From: an uncultured Methanobrevibacter sp.
GTDB taxonomy: Archaea; Methanobacteriota; Methanobacteria; Methanobacteriales; Methanobacteriaceae
Reading direction: 5' to 3'
Assembly (NCBI GenBank): GCA_900314635.1
Contig: OMVY01000008.1
Location: forward strand, 62,001-126,000
DNA: 64,000 nt
The position numbers and the translations under genes are program-made. The notes under the pieces were generated by a model. It was given only the letters and a program-made list of their open reading frames with translations. It was not told the DNA's origin and did no database searches. Shown here in pieces: positions 19,435 through 29,800 of this stretch. The first letter of the stretch is position 1; the number at the start of each line of letters is the position of its first letter.

Positions 19435-22323
19435 ATGTCTTTAATAAGAAGTAATAAGTTTTCAAATTCTTTTAGATTAAACTATTTTGAGGATGATGAA
19501 CAATCATCTGAAGAATCATATCTCTTGAATCTTTATAAACTTTTAAAAAAGCTTTCACATGAATCTGTTGTTAGAAAATGGGATCTGTATGATATTAAAT
19601 CCAATGATATGGTAAAATACTTTGATGATGCAGATTTGATATATAAAATACATGAACTTAATGTATCTGATTTAAAGGAGATTTTAAAGGACCATAATCT
19701 CAAATCTTCTGGTTTAAAGAATGATTTGTTAAGTCGTTGCATTAAAAATATTCCCGAAGAAGAATTAATGGAATATGTATATGGGGTAAAACTTTATAAA
19801 TGTAATGAAAATGTTAATAAGTTTCTTAAAGAAAATGAATATCTTGATGTTTATAATGAAATTTCCAGTATTTATCTATCTTATTTCTTATCAAAAGAAG
19901 AATATATTAAACTTTTTAAGGATATCCCTAAAGAGGATATACCTAGTAAAATACTAGCATATTTGTTTGAATACGAATTAAATGGAAGTATTGGGGAGTA
20001 TTTAACCTTTTTACTTGCCACTCTAGATTTATATAATTTTAGTGAAGATTTGAATAATTACTTAAAAAATGCTATTAAAATAGTGCTGATTTTTATAAAT
20101 GATTATTTCAACTTTACTGAGATGCAGGGTTGGAGAACAGCACCCTTAGTCAAAAATTCTAATATTTTCTTAGAATATTCATTTAGGGATATAGAAAAAA
20201 TCTTCGGTGATTTAAATTATCTTTTAAACTCGTATCCTGATTGTGATATTCTAGAAAACATAATCCAGGAGTCTTTTAATGAAATCAGTGACCAAATTCC
20301 TAATTTAAATCAAAAAGATTCTATTTATTATATTGTAAGTTCACTTCTAGGAAAAAACTTATATAATTTATTGAAAGAAAACATTCCTCAAAATTCTAGT
20401 GATTGCTTTAATTATTTTTATCAAAAGCAAAAAGTAGAATATAAAATAAATTTTATCCATTATTTAAATGATGTTGGCAAATACCGCCGTTATAATTCAA
20501 TGGATTTCTCTAAAAGACATTTTTTCAATAAATCATTAAATGAGGGTTTAATTAAACTTCAAAAACCATCAGAGGCATTAGATTATTATGACTTCAATGA
20601 ATTGAAAGATAATTTATTAAAATATGGTGCAGGTTACTTCACTTCAAAAGAACAATATAGACAATGGGCTAAGGATAATTTGACTGAAGAGGAAATTAAA
20701 GAATCTTTCCCAATTAAATTTTACAAGCTTTCAGACAAAGGAAAGGTATTCTTAAAAAATAATATTCATTATACCTTCTTTAAAAGCACATTTTATGAAA
20801 TTTTTAGTTTAGATCTGTCAGATTATGAACCTGTGATTTTATCAAAAAATCATTTAAATATAGATTTTGCTGATTATGAACCTATTATTCCATTAGAAAT
20901 TTATGAAGATGAAATAAGAAATTTGAACGGTCTTATAAAATATATTCATGAAAAAACTCTGAATGAAGATCTTAAAAATCAAATGTGGTATAAATATGCA
21001 AGAGATTTGGAATTATTAAATAATATTTATCGTATTAATGGGTCTAATGAAGAGGATATCACTAAAAACTTCTTAAAGTCATTTATAATTAGATTTAATG
21101 GATGGTATAAAGAAGACAAAACTAACTTGGATCTAGTTTCTGATTATAATTTACAAAATTACCAATATGAAGATAAGTATGAGGAGTTTTTCCATGAGAT
21201 TTACAGTTCTACCGAAGTGCCTTATTTATTCTTCACTGAGGATGAAATTAAAGAATATATGAAGTATCCATATTACTCATTTAGGTTAACTGATGAATTA
21301 GAAAAAAGAATCTTTAATTATGAAAATGGTGAGTTAATCGATTATATTCCTAATTATTTAGGTGATTATTGGATTGATGGATTTATTTATTTAAAAGAGG
21401 ATTATGGTTTTGATAGAGATTCATTAAATAGTTTTAGAGAGGAATTGGGCATTGATTTTGAGGATGATTCACTTAATATTAAGGTCAATGAATTTTTAAT
21501 TAAACTTAATGAGTTGGTTTCACAAAATAAATTGAGTCAAGATGAAATTAAGGAAGAATTAAAAGAATACACGGATTTAATAAATATTGAAGGTGAAAAA
21601 TACTCGCAATCCTTAAGAAATGAACGATTAAATGAAATAAAACTTAGAAGAAAGATTTATACAATCAATAATAAAGCTAGAAATTTGGAAAGAATGGGAA
21701 ATTATGAGGAAGCTATTAAATTATACAATGAGACTATTAATATACAAGATGAGAATTCTTTCTTAAGATTTAACAAAATATTTCAGTATCACAGACTCTT
21801 AATAATTTATAGAAAACTTAAGGATTATGATAATGAATTGGAAATTTGTTATAATATTTTAGATGAATATAAGAAAATTATTTATGAAAACGGTGATGAA
21901 CTTTTCTTAGATGAAAATTCTGATGAATTTGTAAGAAAATATAAAGATAAAATGCTTAAAGAAGAAAAAGAAGATTTAAAAATTTTTAATGAGATGTATA
22001 ATCAAAGGAAAAAAGATTTAAAAGAGTTAATGGATTATATTGGAAATCTTAAAGGAGATTTAGAAAATTCGGATAAAACTTTTGAGGATAAGAAATTATT
22101 ACAAAATAGGGTTGACATGCTTGAAAATACACTTTCTTATAAGCAACGTGATTTAAAAAAGTTAGAGTATAGAAAAGAAGAATTTGAAAAAGAAATGGAT
22201 AATCTTGATAACGACGATGTCTTTAAAATTGAAGATATAATTTTACCAGATCATGTGAAAGAATATCAAAAATATAAAAAGAGATTGGAAAAAATAAAAC
22301 AATTAAAAGAAAAATCTAAATAA
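19435..22323 (+). CDS. Large SAP-domain/TPR protein of unknown function
   Basis: I do not recognise this 962-residue protein as a whole. Near residues 80-105 there is a SAP-like DNA-binding motif (LNVSDLKEILKDHNLKSS, then LKNDLLSRCI). The centre is a long, Asn/Asp/Glu/Lys-rich helical region including YKLSDKGKVFLKNN. At about 745-805 comes a TPR-like pair (ARNLERMGNYEEAIKLYNET, then YHRLLIIYRKLKDYDNELE). The last 120 residues are charged coiled coil. There is no signal peptide and no membrane segment. The start ATG follows AGGTGTTCAC. It stands alone between the DUF2075 gene and a convergent nuclease gene. The TPR motif is similar to one at the end of the helicase at 30035-33214, suggesting a shared partner. 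Confidence 0.72.
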   Translation: MSLIRSNKFSNSFRLNYFEDDEQSSEESYLLNLYKLLKKLSHESVVRKWDLYDIKSNDMVKYFDDADLIYKIHELNVSDLKEILKDHNLKSSGLKNDLLSRCIKNIPEEELMEYVYGVKLYKCNENVNKFLKENEYLDVYNEISSIYLSYFLSKEEYIKLFKDIPKEDIPSKILAYLFEYELNGSIGEYLTFLLATLDLYNFSEDLNNYLKNAIKIVLIFINDYFNFTEMQGWRTAPLVKNSNIFLEYSFRDIEKIFGDLNYLLNSYPDCDILENIIQESFNEISDQIPNLNQKDSIYYIVSSLLGKNLYNLLKENIPQNSSDCFNYFYQKQKVEYKINFIHYLNDVGKYRRYNSMDFSKRHFFNKSLNEGLIKLQKPSEALDYYDFNELKDNLLKYGAGYFTSKEQYRQWAKDNLTEEEIKESFPIKFYKLSDKGKVFLKNNIHYTFFKSTFYEIFSLDLSDYEPVILSKNHLNIDFADYEPIIPLEIYEDEIRNLNGLIKYIHEKTLNEDLKNQMWYKYARDLELLNNIYRINGSNEEDITKNFLKSFIIRFNGWYKEDKTNLDLVSDYNLQNYQYEDKYEEFFHEIYSSTEVPYLFFTEDEIKEYMKYPYYSFRLTDELEKRIFNYENGELIDYIPNYLGDYWIDGFIYLKEDYGFDRDSLNSFREELGIDFEDDSLNIKVNEFLIKLNELVSQNKLSQDEIKEELKEYTDLINIEGEKYSQSLRNERLNEIKLRRKIYTINNKARNLERMGNYEEAIKLYNETINIQDENSFLRFNKIFQYHRLLIIYRKLKDYDNELEICYNILDEYKKIIYENGDELFLDENSDEFVRKYKDKMLKEEKEDLKIFNEMYNQRKKDLKELMDYIGNLKGDLENSDKTFEDKKLLQNRVDMLENTLSYKQRDLKKLEYRKEEFEKEMDNLDNDDVFKIEDIILPDHVKEYQKYKKRLEKIKQLKEKSK

Positions 22324-22380
22324 TATTAATAAAATTTTTAATTTTTTGATTATCCACTTTTAATTATATTTTTTTATAAA

Positions 22381-23094
22381 TCATTCAATGAAGCCTTCTT
22401 TATCACAAAGGTCTTTGAAGTCACAAGACTTGCACAGATACTGCCTTTTAGGAGGAAACTCTCCGGCTTCAATCTTTTCTCTGACCTCTTCAATCAATTC
22501 GATCTTATTATTATATTCTGTAATAGAACAGTTAACCGCACTGTATTGAGCATCAGTAAACATCAATTCACTGTATCCTCCATCTTTGGTAAAGAAAATA
22601 GCTGCGTATTCAACAGTTTTCGGATATTTGTCTTCAACAAGCATTTTGTAATAACATAATTCAGTGACATAGTCTCGGACACTACTTGATTTTCCTGTCT
22701 TGTAGTCAATCACAGTCAGCTTACCGTCTTTTTCAAGCACGAGATCGGATTTTCCTGAGAAATTGTATTTTTCACTAATAATATACTCTTCAGTGCTGAA
22801 TACTTCATATCCTTCACAAGTAAGTTTTTCTTTAAAGAATTCTGCTAAATTCTGGCAGTGGTCCTTGTAATCATCTTCGTACTTGCTTTCCAATTCATAT
22901 AATGTATCCAGGAAATCTATTGAATCGTCCTTTTGCCATAGTTTTATGAAATCCTCGGCTATCTTGTGAACATCGCCACCTATTTTAAAGTGTTCGTTTT
23001 CTTCTGTTTCTATTTCATTTACATATACATATCTGAATTTTCTAGGACATTGAAGATATTCATTGATTTTGGATTTGGATAATTTGTAACTCAT
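22381..23094 (-). CDS. Cas4-like PD-(D/E)XK nuclease with Fe-S cysteines
   Basis: This is a stand-alone RecB/Cas4-type nuclease of 237 residues. The first cysteine is in LSKSKINEYLQCPRKFRY, and three more are in YLCKSCDFKDLCDKE at the end, the four-cysteine pattern that holds a 4Fe-4S cluster. The nuclease core reads FSGKSDLVLEKDGKLTVIDY followed by KTGK, giving D and DxK ligands. I use the ATG at 23094; a GTG at 23103 is in frame. It is divergent from the helicase-nuclease at 23252 over a 157-base gap, and it resembles that protein's C-terminal domain. A close paralog lies at 37480-38208. Confidence 0.85.
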   Translation of the reverse strand: MSYKLSKSKINEYLQCPRKFRYVYVNEIETEENEHFKIGGDVHKIAEDFIKLWQKDDSIDFLDTLYELESKYEDDYKDHCQNLAEFFKEKLTCEGYEVFSTEEYIISEKYNFSGKSDLVLEKDGKLTVIDYKTGKSSSVRDYVTELCYYKMLVEDKYPKTVEYAAIFFTKDGGYSELMFTDAQYSAVNCSITEYNNKIELIEEVREKIEAGEFPPKRQYLCKSCDFKDLCDKEGFIE

Positions 23095-23251
23095 ATCACT
23101 CACTTTACTTATTTTTATTTAAATTTATATGATAATTTGTTTTTATTAATATTAAAATTTCTTGTTTTTGGTTTTAAAATAAATTATAATTTCATTTCTT
23201 TTGTTAAAATAAGATATAAAACTTTATTAATTTTTATAAATATAATAAAAT

Positions 23252-26200
23252 ATGACTCTTATAATGGGGGCTGTAATTATAGACGAGGATTTAACTAAAC
23301 GACAAGAGAAGTGCGTATATTATAAAGGTGGAAAACCTTTACTGATTAAAGCAGGACCTGGCGCTGGAAAAACATTTGTACTGACTGAAAGAGTAAAATA
23401 CCTTTTGGAAAAAGAAAAAAAGAATCCTGAATCATTTTTAATAATAACATTCTCAGTCAAAGCGGCTGAGGAACTTAAAGTCAAATTATCAAATAAAGAT
23501 ATTCCAGAAGAAACTATCAACAAGATGCAGATTTCCACAATTCACTCTTTTTGCTTGAAGCTATTGGAAGACCCTAAAAGGAATCATAAAAGAGAGGGTT
23601 ACAAAATATATTCTGATGATAATGAAGAGAGAATGAAACTGTTTTTAAAAAATCATCTTAAATGTCTTGGCTTTGAAAATGAATACTTTGCAAATGCTTC
23701 CCATGTTTCTGCTATTTTAGATAAATATGATGAATATACAATGTATAATGTTGATACTGATGGATTAGTCAACTATATTAAAGAGACTCGTAAGATTGAA
23801 CCTAAATATCTAGAAATAGTCAATGAGGGAATCAATAAAGATCATAAGTTCCCAAGCAAGTTCCTTAAGTTAAATAAAAATAAGAAAGAGTATAAGGGTG
23901 TTTATAAAAGCTGGTATAATGCAAGATATCTGAAGGTTGCAGAATCATATCCGGATTATTTGAAATTATTGGATGATCATCATATTACCGATTTCAATAG
24001 ATTGCAGTTAGATGCTTTGGACAGTTTGAGAGAAATCCCTGAAAGCCAGTATACTAATATTTTCATTGATGAGTTTCAGGATACCGATCCTATTCAAATT
24101 CAGATATTTGAAATCTTAATGAAGGAGGCGATTAAATCCGGAGGCAGTTTTACAGCTGTTGGTGATGCTGACCAGAGGATTTACGGATTCAGAGGTTCCC
24201 TATCCAACTATTTTGATTATATGATTGAAAACTATGATGTTGATACGGTTGTATTGGATTATAATCACCGCTCTACAAATGAAATAATTGGGTTGAGCGA
24301 GGATTTCATCAAGCATCAAAGATCAAACAATGAAGAATTCAAGGGTCGTCGAAATGATAGCAAAAGTTCATTTTATATGAAAAATGCTTCAAAAGAAGAG
24401 GAAGCTCATCAAATCTGCGAACTTGTTAAAAATTTAATTGAACATCGGAATTTGAAATATGAAGATATTGCTATTCTAACTCGCTCAGTAAAACATAACC
24501 ATGTAAGCGATTTGATTGCATCCTTGAAATCAAATGATATTCCACACCAAATCAAGGGATTCAATGATTTGGATGAACAGGATGAAGTTCAATCAATCTT
24601 GTTTTTATTGAATTATCTTGCTGAAGACGAAGACAGGATATCTGTTTATGAACCATTGAATCTGAAGGGTTTTGCAGGCAATGATTTCAATCAGGTATTT
24701 GTTGATTTAAGTGAAAAAACCAAGGAAATCATATGCAAGAAACAGGATGATTTTGAATCTGATGTTTTCAAGATGGATGAAAATCTTAGAGATGATATCT
24801 CTGAGTGCAAGGAAATCGATAAATCCGGAGAATTCCCTGATTATAGGAAACAAACTTATTTTGAAAAGTTATTTGAAAGACGGGATGATGATTATATTCT
24901 CAAACTAATGAGTTTTGTGGAAAGGCCTTCATTGAAATGTGAAAACCTGATTGAATATGGAATCACTGATGAGGATGACTTGGAATTCTTTAAAAAACTT
25001 AATGAACTTAAGGAAATGGTCAAATGGATGCCTAAGAAATATGAGCTTGATGATGAGGCAAGAATGGAAAACCTGAGAAGATATTTCTACCACACCTATG
25101 GATTAAAAAAGATTCCTACAATTTCAGATATTTATTATGAATTGATAAGAATTTGTGATTTCATTGACTTGGATAACATATACGATCCTGATTATCGCGA
25201 AAAAATAGAAAACATTGCTTTAATCACCCATACCATTTCCAATTATGAAGCCATTGACTGTGAATACGACCTAGCAGGTCTTTGCTTATTCTTGAAATTC
25301 AATATCGGTTCCTATGAAACCAATAACAAGGAAAATCATGGCGTCCAAATAATGACTGTTCACAAGTCCAAGGGATTGGAGTTTCCAGTTACAATTCTCT
25401 TATCTTTAGGTCATACAGAAAAAGGGAATAAAAGTTCTTTCCCAAGAGTATTCATAAGTCCTAAGGAAAGGGATAATATTCATATGAAAGACACTTATTA
25501 TACTCCCTCAGAGTATTTGGAGTATAAGGATTTGAGTATTGAAGAGGAAGAAAAGGCATCAGATGAAGAAGAGGAAAGAATCATTTATGTTGCAATGACA
25601 AGAGCCCAAGATGTCTTGGTCCTATCAAGCATTGTAAATGAAGAATACTCCACTCCAGAGTGTATTCAAAGTGTAATAGACAATAATCCCTCTCTTATCA
25701 AGCATCTAACAGATAATTTTGAAGATATCCCATCCATAGAAAGTTCAAAGGATAAGGAAGAGGAGGACAAGCTCACACTAAGTTATACTTCCATGAGCAG
25801 TTATAACGACTGTCCTTTAAGATACAAGCTTTTCCATGACTTCGATTTCAGAGTATCAACTTCTCCAAACATTACTTATGGGACCATCGCCCACAAGTCC
25901 CTTGATAAAATCAACAAGATGGTCAAGGAAGGAAAATTTTCAGAAGACAAAATCGACAAAATCGTAGATTCAAGTTTCAAATCCAATTTTGAAGGTAGTT
26001 ATAAGGAAGAAGATGTTAATAGGATAAAAAACAGCATTCATAATTATTGGAATGATTTTGGTAAAAACAGGATTTTAGATTCTGAATATCATTTTGATAT
26101 AAAGAGGAAAAAGTTTGATCTTGTCGGGTCCATCGATTTGATTTATGAAACTGAAAATGGCAATTTGGGGCTAATTGACTACAAGGTTTCCCATAACATT

Positions 26201-26479
26201 AAAGCCAATAAAGACAAGTATGAAAAACAATTGAATATCTATAAATTAGCATTAGATTTAATTGAAGATGGGGAGTATAGTGGTCGAAATATTGAACGTC
26301 TTTCTGTTTATTCTGTTCTTGATAATGAATTGATTGATTTTGAAGTAGGGAATATAGACCAAGATGATCTTCTAGAAGAAATTGAATCAATTGCAGATGA
26401 TATTTTAGATGATAAATACTGTCCTAGACGATCTGAAAGCTGTAAATATTGCAAATTCAATTTCATTTGTTGTGATTAG
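23252..26479 (+). CDS. UvrD/AddA-like helicase fused to RecB-type nuclease
   Basis: The 1075-residue protein joins an SF1A helicase to a nuclease. Helicase motifs in order: Walker A KAGPGAGKTFVLTERV at 32-47, TIHSFCLKLL, Walker B FIDEFQDTDPIQ near 273, GDADQRIYGFRGS, IMTVHKSKGLEFPV and YVAMTRAQDVLVLSS. From about residue 845 comes a RecB-like PD-(D/E)XK domain with a Fe-S frame: SYTSMSSYNDCPLRYK, then GSIDLIYE and LGLIDYKVSH, and a closing cysteine set CPRRSESCKYCKFNFICC. This resembles AddA without AddB and would unwind and cut DNA ends. No ribosome site is visible before the ATG at 23252, so the message may be leaderless. It shares a promoter gap with the divergent Cas4-like gene. Confidence 0.88.
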   Translation: MTLIMGAVIIDEDLTKRQEKCVYYKGGKPLLIKAGPGAGKTFVLTERVKYLLEKEKKNPESFLIITFSVKAAEELKVKLSNKDIPEETINKMQISTIHSFCLKLLEDPKRNHKREGYKIYSDDNEERMKLFLKNHLKCLGFENEYFANASHVSAILDKYDEYTMYNVDTDGLVNYIKETRKIEPKYLEIVNEGINKDHKFPSKFLKLNKNKKEYKGVYKSWYNARYLKVAESYPDYLKLLDDHHITDFNRLQLDALDSLREIPESQYTNIFIDEFQDTDPIQIQIFEILMKEAIKSGGSFTAVGDADQRIYGFRGSLSNYFDYMIENYDVDTVVLDYNHRSTNEIIGLSEDFIKHQRSNNEEFKGRRNDSKSSFYMKNASKEEEAHQICELVKNLIEHRNLKYEDIAILTRSVKHNHVSDLIASLKSNDIPHQIKGFNDLDEQDEVQSILFLLNYLAEDEDRISVYEPLNLKGFAGNDFNQVFVDLSEKTKEIICKKQDDFESDVFKMDENLRDDISECKEIDKSGEFPDYRKQTYFEKLFERRDDDYILKLMSFVERPSLKCENLIEYGITDEDDLEFFKKLNELKEMVKWMPKKYELDDEARMENLRRYFYHTYGLKKIPTISDIYYELIRICDFIDLDNIYDPDYREKIENIALITHTISNYEAIDCEYDLAGLCLFLKFNIGSYETNNKENHGVQIMTVHKSKGLEFPVTILLSLGHTEKGNKSSFPRVFISPKERDNIHMKDTYYTPSEYLEYKDLSIEEEEKASDEEEERIIYVAMTRAQDVLVLSSIVNEEYSTPECIQSVIDNNPSLIKHLTDNFEDIPSIESSKDKEEEDKLTLSYTSMSSYNDCPLRYKLFHDFDFRVSTSPNITYGTIAHKSLDKINKMVKEGKFSEDKIDKIVDSSFKSNFEGSYKEEDVNRIKNSIHNYWNDFGKNRILDSEYHFDIKRKKFDLVGSIDLIYETENGNLGLIDYKVSHNIKANKDKYEKQLNIYKLALDLIEDGEYSGRNIERLSVYSVLDNELIDFEVGNIDQDDLLEEIESIADDILDDKYCPRRSESCKYCKFNFICCD

Positions 26480-26539
26480 TCTCTAAAACTATTTTTATTT
26501 AATAGTTGAAATGATTTAATTTATAGAAGGGGAAGAGAA

Positions 26540-26741
26540 GTGAAGTAGAAGTCGGATAGTATGTTCAAATCCAAATGGATGTTTTTTTGGTCGCACTCAG
26601 CATGCTCCAAGTGTTGTTATGGGAAATCATCAACAGGATTATCTGGGTAATAGACAATAGATATAAAAATCATATTAGAAGTTGGAACAGAATATGAAAG
26701 TCCGCAATCACAGTAATCTTTCAAAGATGTCTAAAAAGTTT
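26540..26741 (+). pseudogene. Decayed 5' fragment of an XPD/DinG-type helicase
   Basis: This stretch is a degraded copy of the beginning of the intact helicase gene at 33282. Both start behind the same leader (TTTAT, one variable base, GAAGGGGAA). The DNA that encodes NWMFYWS in the intact gene reads KWMFFWS here. After a frameshift the fragment reads INRIIWVIDNRYKN against LNRIIWAIENGYKN. The Walker A stretch has decayed to include an in-frame stop (GGAACAGAATATGAAAGTCC against GGAACAGGAATAGGAAAGTC). There are several stops and at least one frameshift, and similarity is lost after about 26741. It cannot make a working protein. It lies just upstream of the SHOCT-repeat gene. Confidence 0.82.
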
Positions 26742-26885
26742 GTTTAGTAATTAGAAACTGTTCCCTGTGGAGTTAAAGTAAAGATTTATAATTATTTAAA
26801 ACATATAATGGTATAGTGAGTGGGTGAAATATTTTTTAAAAATTATTTTATTCTTTTAATTTATAAAATTTAAAGGAGATAAACT

Positions 26886-29800
26886 ATGTCTTGGGATAAT
26901 CCTCGTTTTATTAAAACACCGCCTGGTTATAACTCTGCAATGTCTGAAGATACTGAAAAAACCCAATCGGATAGTGTAGAAGATTCCGAATCAAAAGAAA
27001 TTTTCGATTATGATGCATACATATCTAAGCATCCAGATTTTAAAAATCTTTTTGAAGATTGTTTTAAAAGTAGCGGGCTTCCAGAAGAAAAACGTGATTT
27101 TGTAAAAAACGAATTAATAAAAAACTTGGAAGAAAAACAAGATTTTACTGAAAATGAATTCAAATTCACTGTAGAAAATGTTATTGATGATTTTGCATCC
27201 GAATATGAACTTAATCAGCAATTTACAGATTATTCTCTAATTTTAAATACTTTAATTGAATTGAACAAGCTGGATTCATTCCAAGTGAATATTCTATTAA
27301 TAATTCAAAATTATATACCTACAATTAAAAGATCAAGAAATATTAAATATCTTACTGAAATGATTTATGGGGAATGTAGTGAAAATTTAGAGATATTGTT
27401 TGATTATGATTCATGTATTGAGAAAATTGATTCCAAATTAAGTAAAGCCAATTCTAAAACTTTAGCTAAGATATTATATGGCGAATTGAAAACAAATACA
27501 CGGCCTGATGTTATGAAGACTGAAATCAAAAATAGATTGAAGTCAATGACACATAGCAGTTATTTTTTAGATGATGAAATTGATTTGGAGGAATTTTCTA
27601 AAGAAAGATTCGAAAGCTTATTTGAAGAGATTTCAGATGAATTAAATGAGCGTATAGCTAAAGAAATAGATTTTGAAGCTCTTGAACAGAAGTATGGCTA
27701 CTGGAATAATGATTTGAAAAAAGAAGATAACTCTTCAACATGTGACTCGCCGGAATCTCCAAATGAACCTAAAGAATCATCAGATATTGATAATGATGTT
27801 CCTAAAGATAACTCTAATGAAAGCATAGAATTAAATGATCTTGGTTTAGAAGATATCGGAAATGATGAAATCAAACTTGATTTGGAATTATTAAAAGATG
27901 AAAATATTAAAAATAATTTAAAAGTAGTATATAACCATCTAGGTTTTCCAGATTTCAATGAAAATATTACTTCTAAGTTAAAACACATGGATTTAAAATA
28001 TGGATCTGCATATAGAATTATGAATATGTTAGCTAATCAGATTGCAAATGGTGATTTTGTAGAAGATGAATTTTATCAAGAATTTTATAAATTATTATAT
28101 TGCGAGACTCTAAATAAGAAGGAAATTCAAATCAAGGAAGAGAAATTCACATATCATGCATTGAAATCAAAAACAGACTTATCTTTTGACAGTTCTTTTT
28201 ATCCCAATGACTTCCTTGATGAAGACATTTTATATGATATTGAGTATAACTTGAAAAGTTTGAAAAATTTTTCACATGTTCAATTAAATAGCTTATTACT
28301 GTTAAAAGATAAAAAACCTCTTTTAAGAAGAGTGGATCAAATCAAATGCATATTTGCCTTAAGTGAAATAAAAAGCCTCCACTTTTTAATCCAAAGAATT
28401 TCTAAAAACAAGAGTCTTGACATAAAGTTACTTAAAGAAAATCTAAAAGACTTGACTCCTAAAGATTTGGCTATTTTCTTAAATGATAATGAAGAGACTA
28501 ACAAAGACAATTTATATGAAAAAGCAGTAAAGGCTATAGAAATTGATAATAACGCTAAATCTGAAGATCCCATATCTGCTGAATTGGATAATAAATCCAG
28601 ATATGGGGATGATATAGATTATAATTGGTTAGCAATAGATATATATGATTTAGTTATAAAACAAGGTTATATAGGTAAAATAAAGGATTATTTTAAATTA
28701 TATTATAAATTAAGAGGCAATAACGACTTCGAAAAAATTGAAAATGAATTTTTCTTTGATGAGGAAGTTCACGAAGAAATATTAAATGAATTGATTGCCC
28801 GTTATTCCAAAGCAAATATTAATTTAACAAGAATTAAGTATTATTTAATAAAATTGAGTAAACTGTCTATTTTCCAATTGAATATTCTTCTTTTGATTCT
28901 TGATAAAAAGATTACATCCAATAAGGAAGATCAAATTAAAGAGTTGTTTAAGAGTATTGATTTGGATGATTTGGATAATTATATTTATATCATTGAAAAT
29001 ATTTCACTATTTGAACTGGATCTTTTAAGAAGCAAATTTGCTAAATATGATAAAAAAGAACTGGCTAAATATATTCAGGCAGATAATATTGATGATTATA
29101 CTCATGAAGAACTTCTTGACAAGTTTTTAGAAACAATTCAAAAGCAGCTTAATTCAGAAGTGGATGTAGATTCAGAAAACAAAAAAATGGACTTTGGTGT
29201 ATTATCAGATGACTTGTATAAATTAAAGATTGATGAATTGAATGAATCTGAAATGTTTGTTGAGCCTTCTGTTGAAGAAGATGATGCTTCTGTGAGTGAT
29301 GATGCTTCTATTGATATGGCAGACAACTATTCTGATGGAGAAGATGATGCTGTTGGTGAGGTGGATTCATCTGTTGATGAGGATTTGAGTTCTGATGTTG
29401 CGGCTGAAGTTGAAGTTGAGGATTCTGCTATTAGTGATGATGTTTCTGATGTAGTTGAAGTTGTGGATTCTGCTATTAGTGATGATGTTTCTGATGTAGC
29501 TAATGTTGTTGTTGGAGGTGATTCTTCTGTTGATGATGTTAAAATTGATATTGAAGATGAGGAGTCAATTAAACCAACATCAGAAGATAAATCAATAGAA
29601 AATGCGTCTGATGTTCCTTCTGAAGTTGAAAATTCTATTGAAAATCCTTTTGAAAACATTGGCATTGATGAATTATTCAATTATAATGATGACTTTAATA
29701 AGGAAATAGAAATCATCAAATCAATTTTTGCAGACTATAATGGACAAGACAACTACAAAGAATGGGTTAAATTAAAATTAAATGAAATCAATGAATTCCT

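Noticed and set aside
29327-29680. 117-codon minus-strand Ser/Thr-rich frame
   Set aside because: It mirrors the Asp/Ser/Val linker of the SHOCT protein; such repeats give open frames on the other strand.
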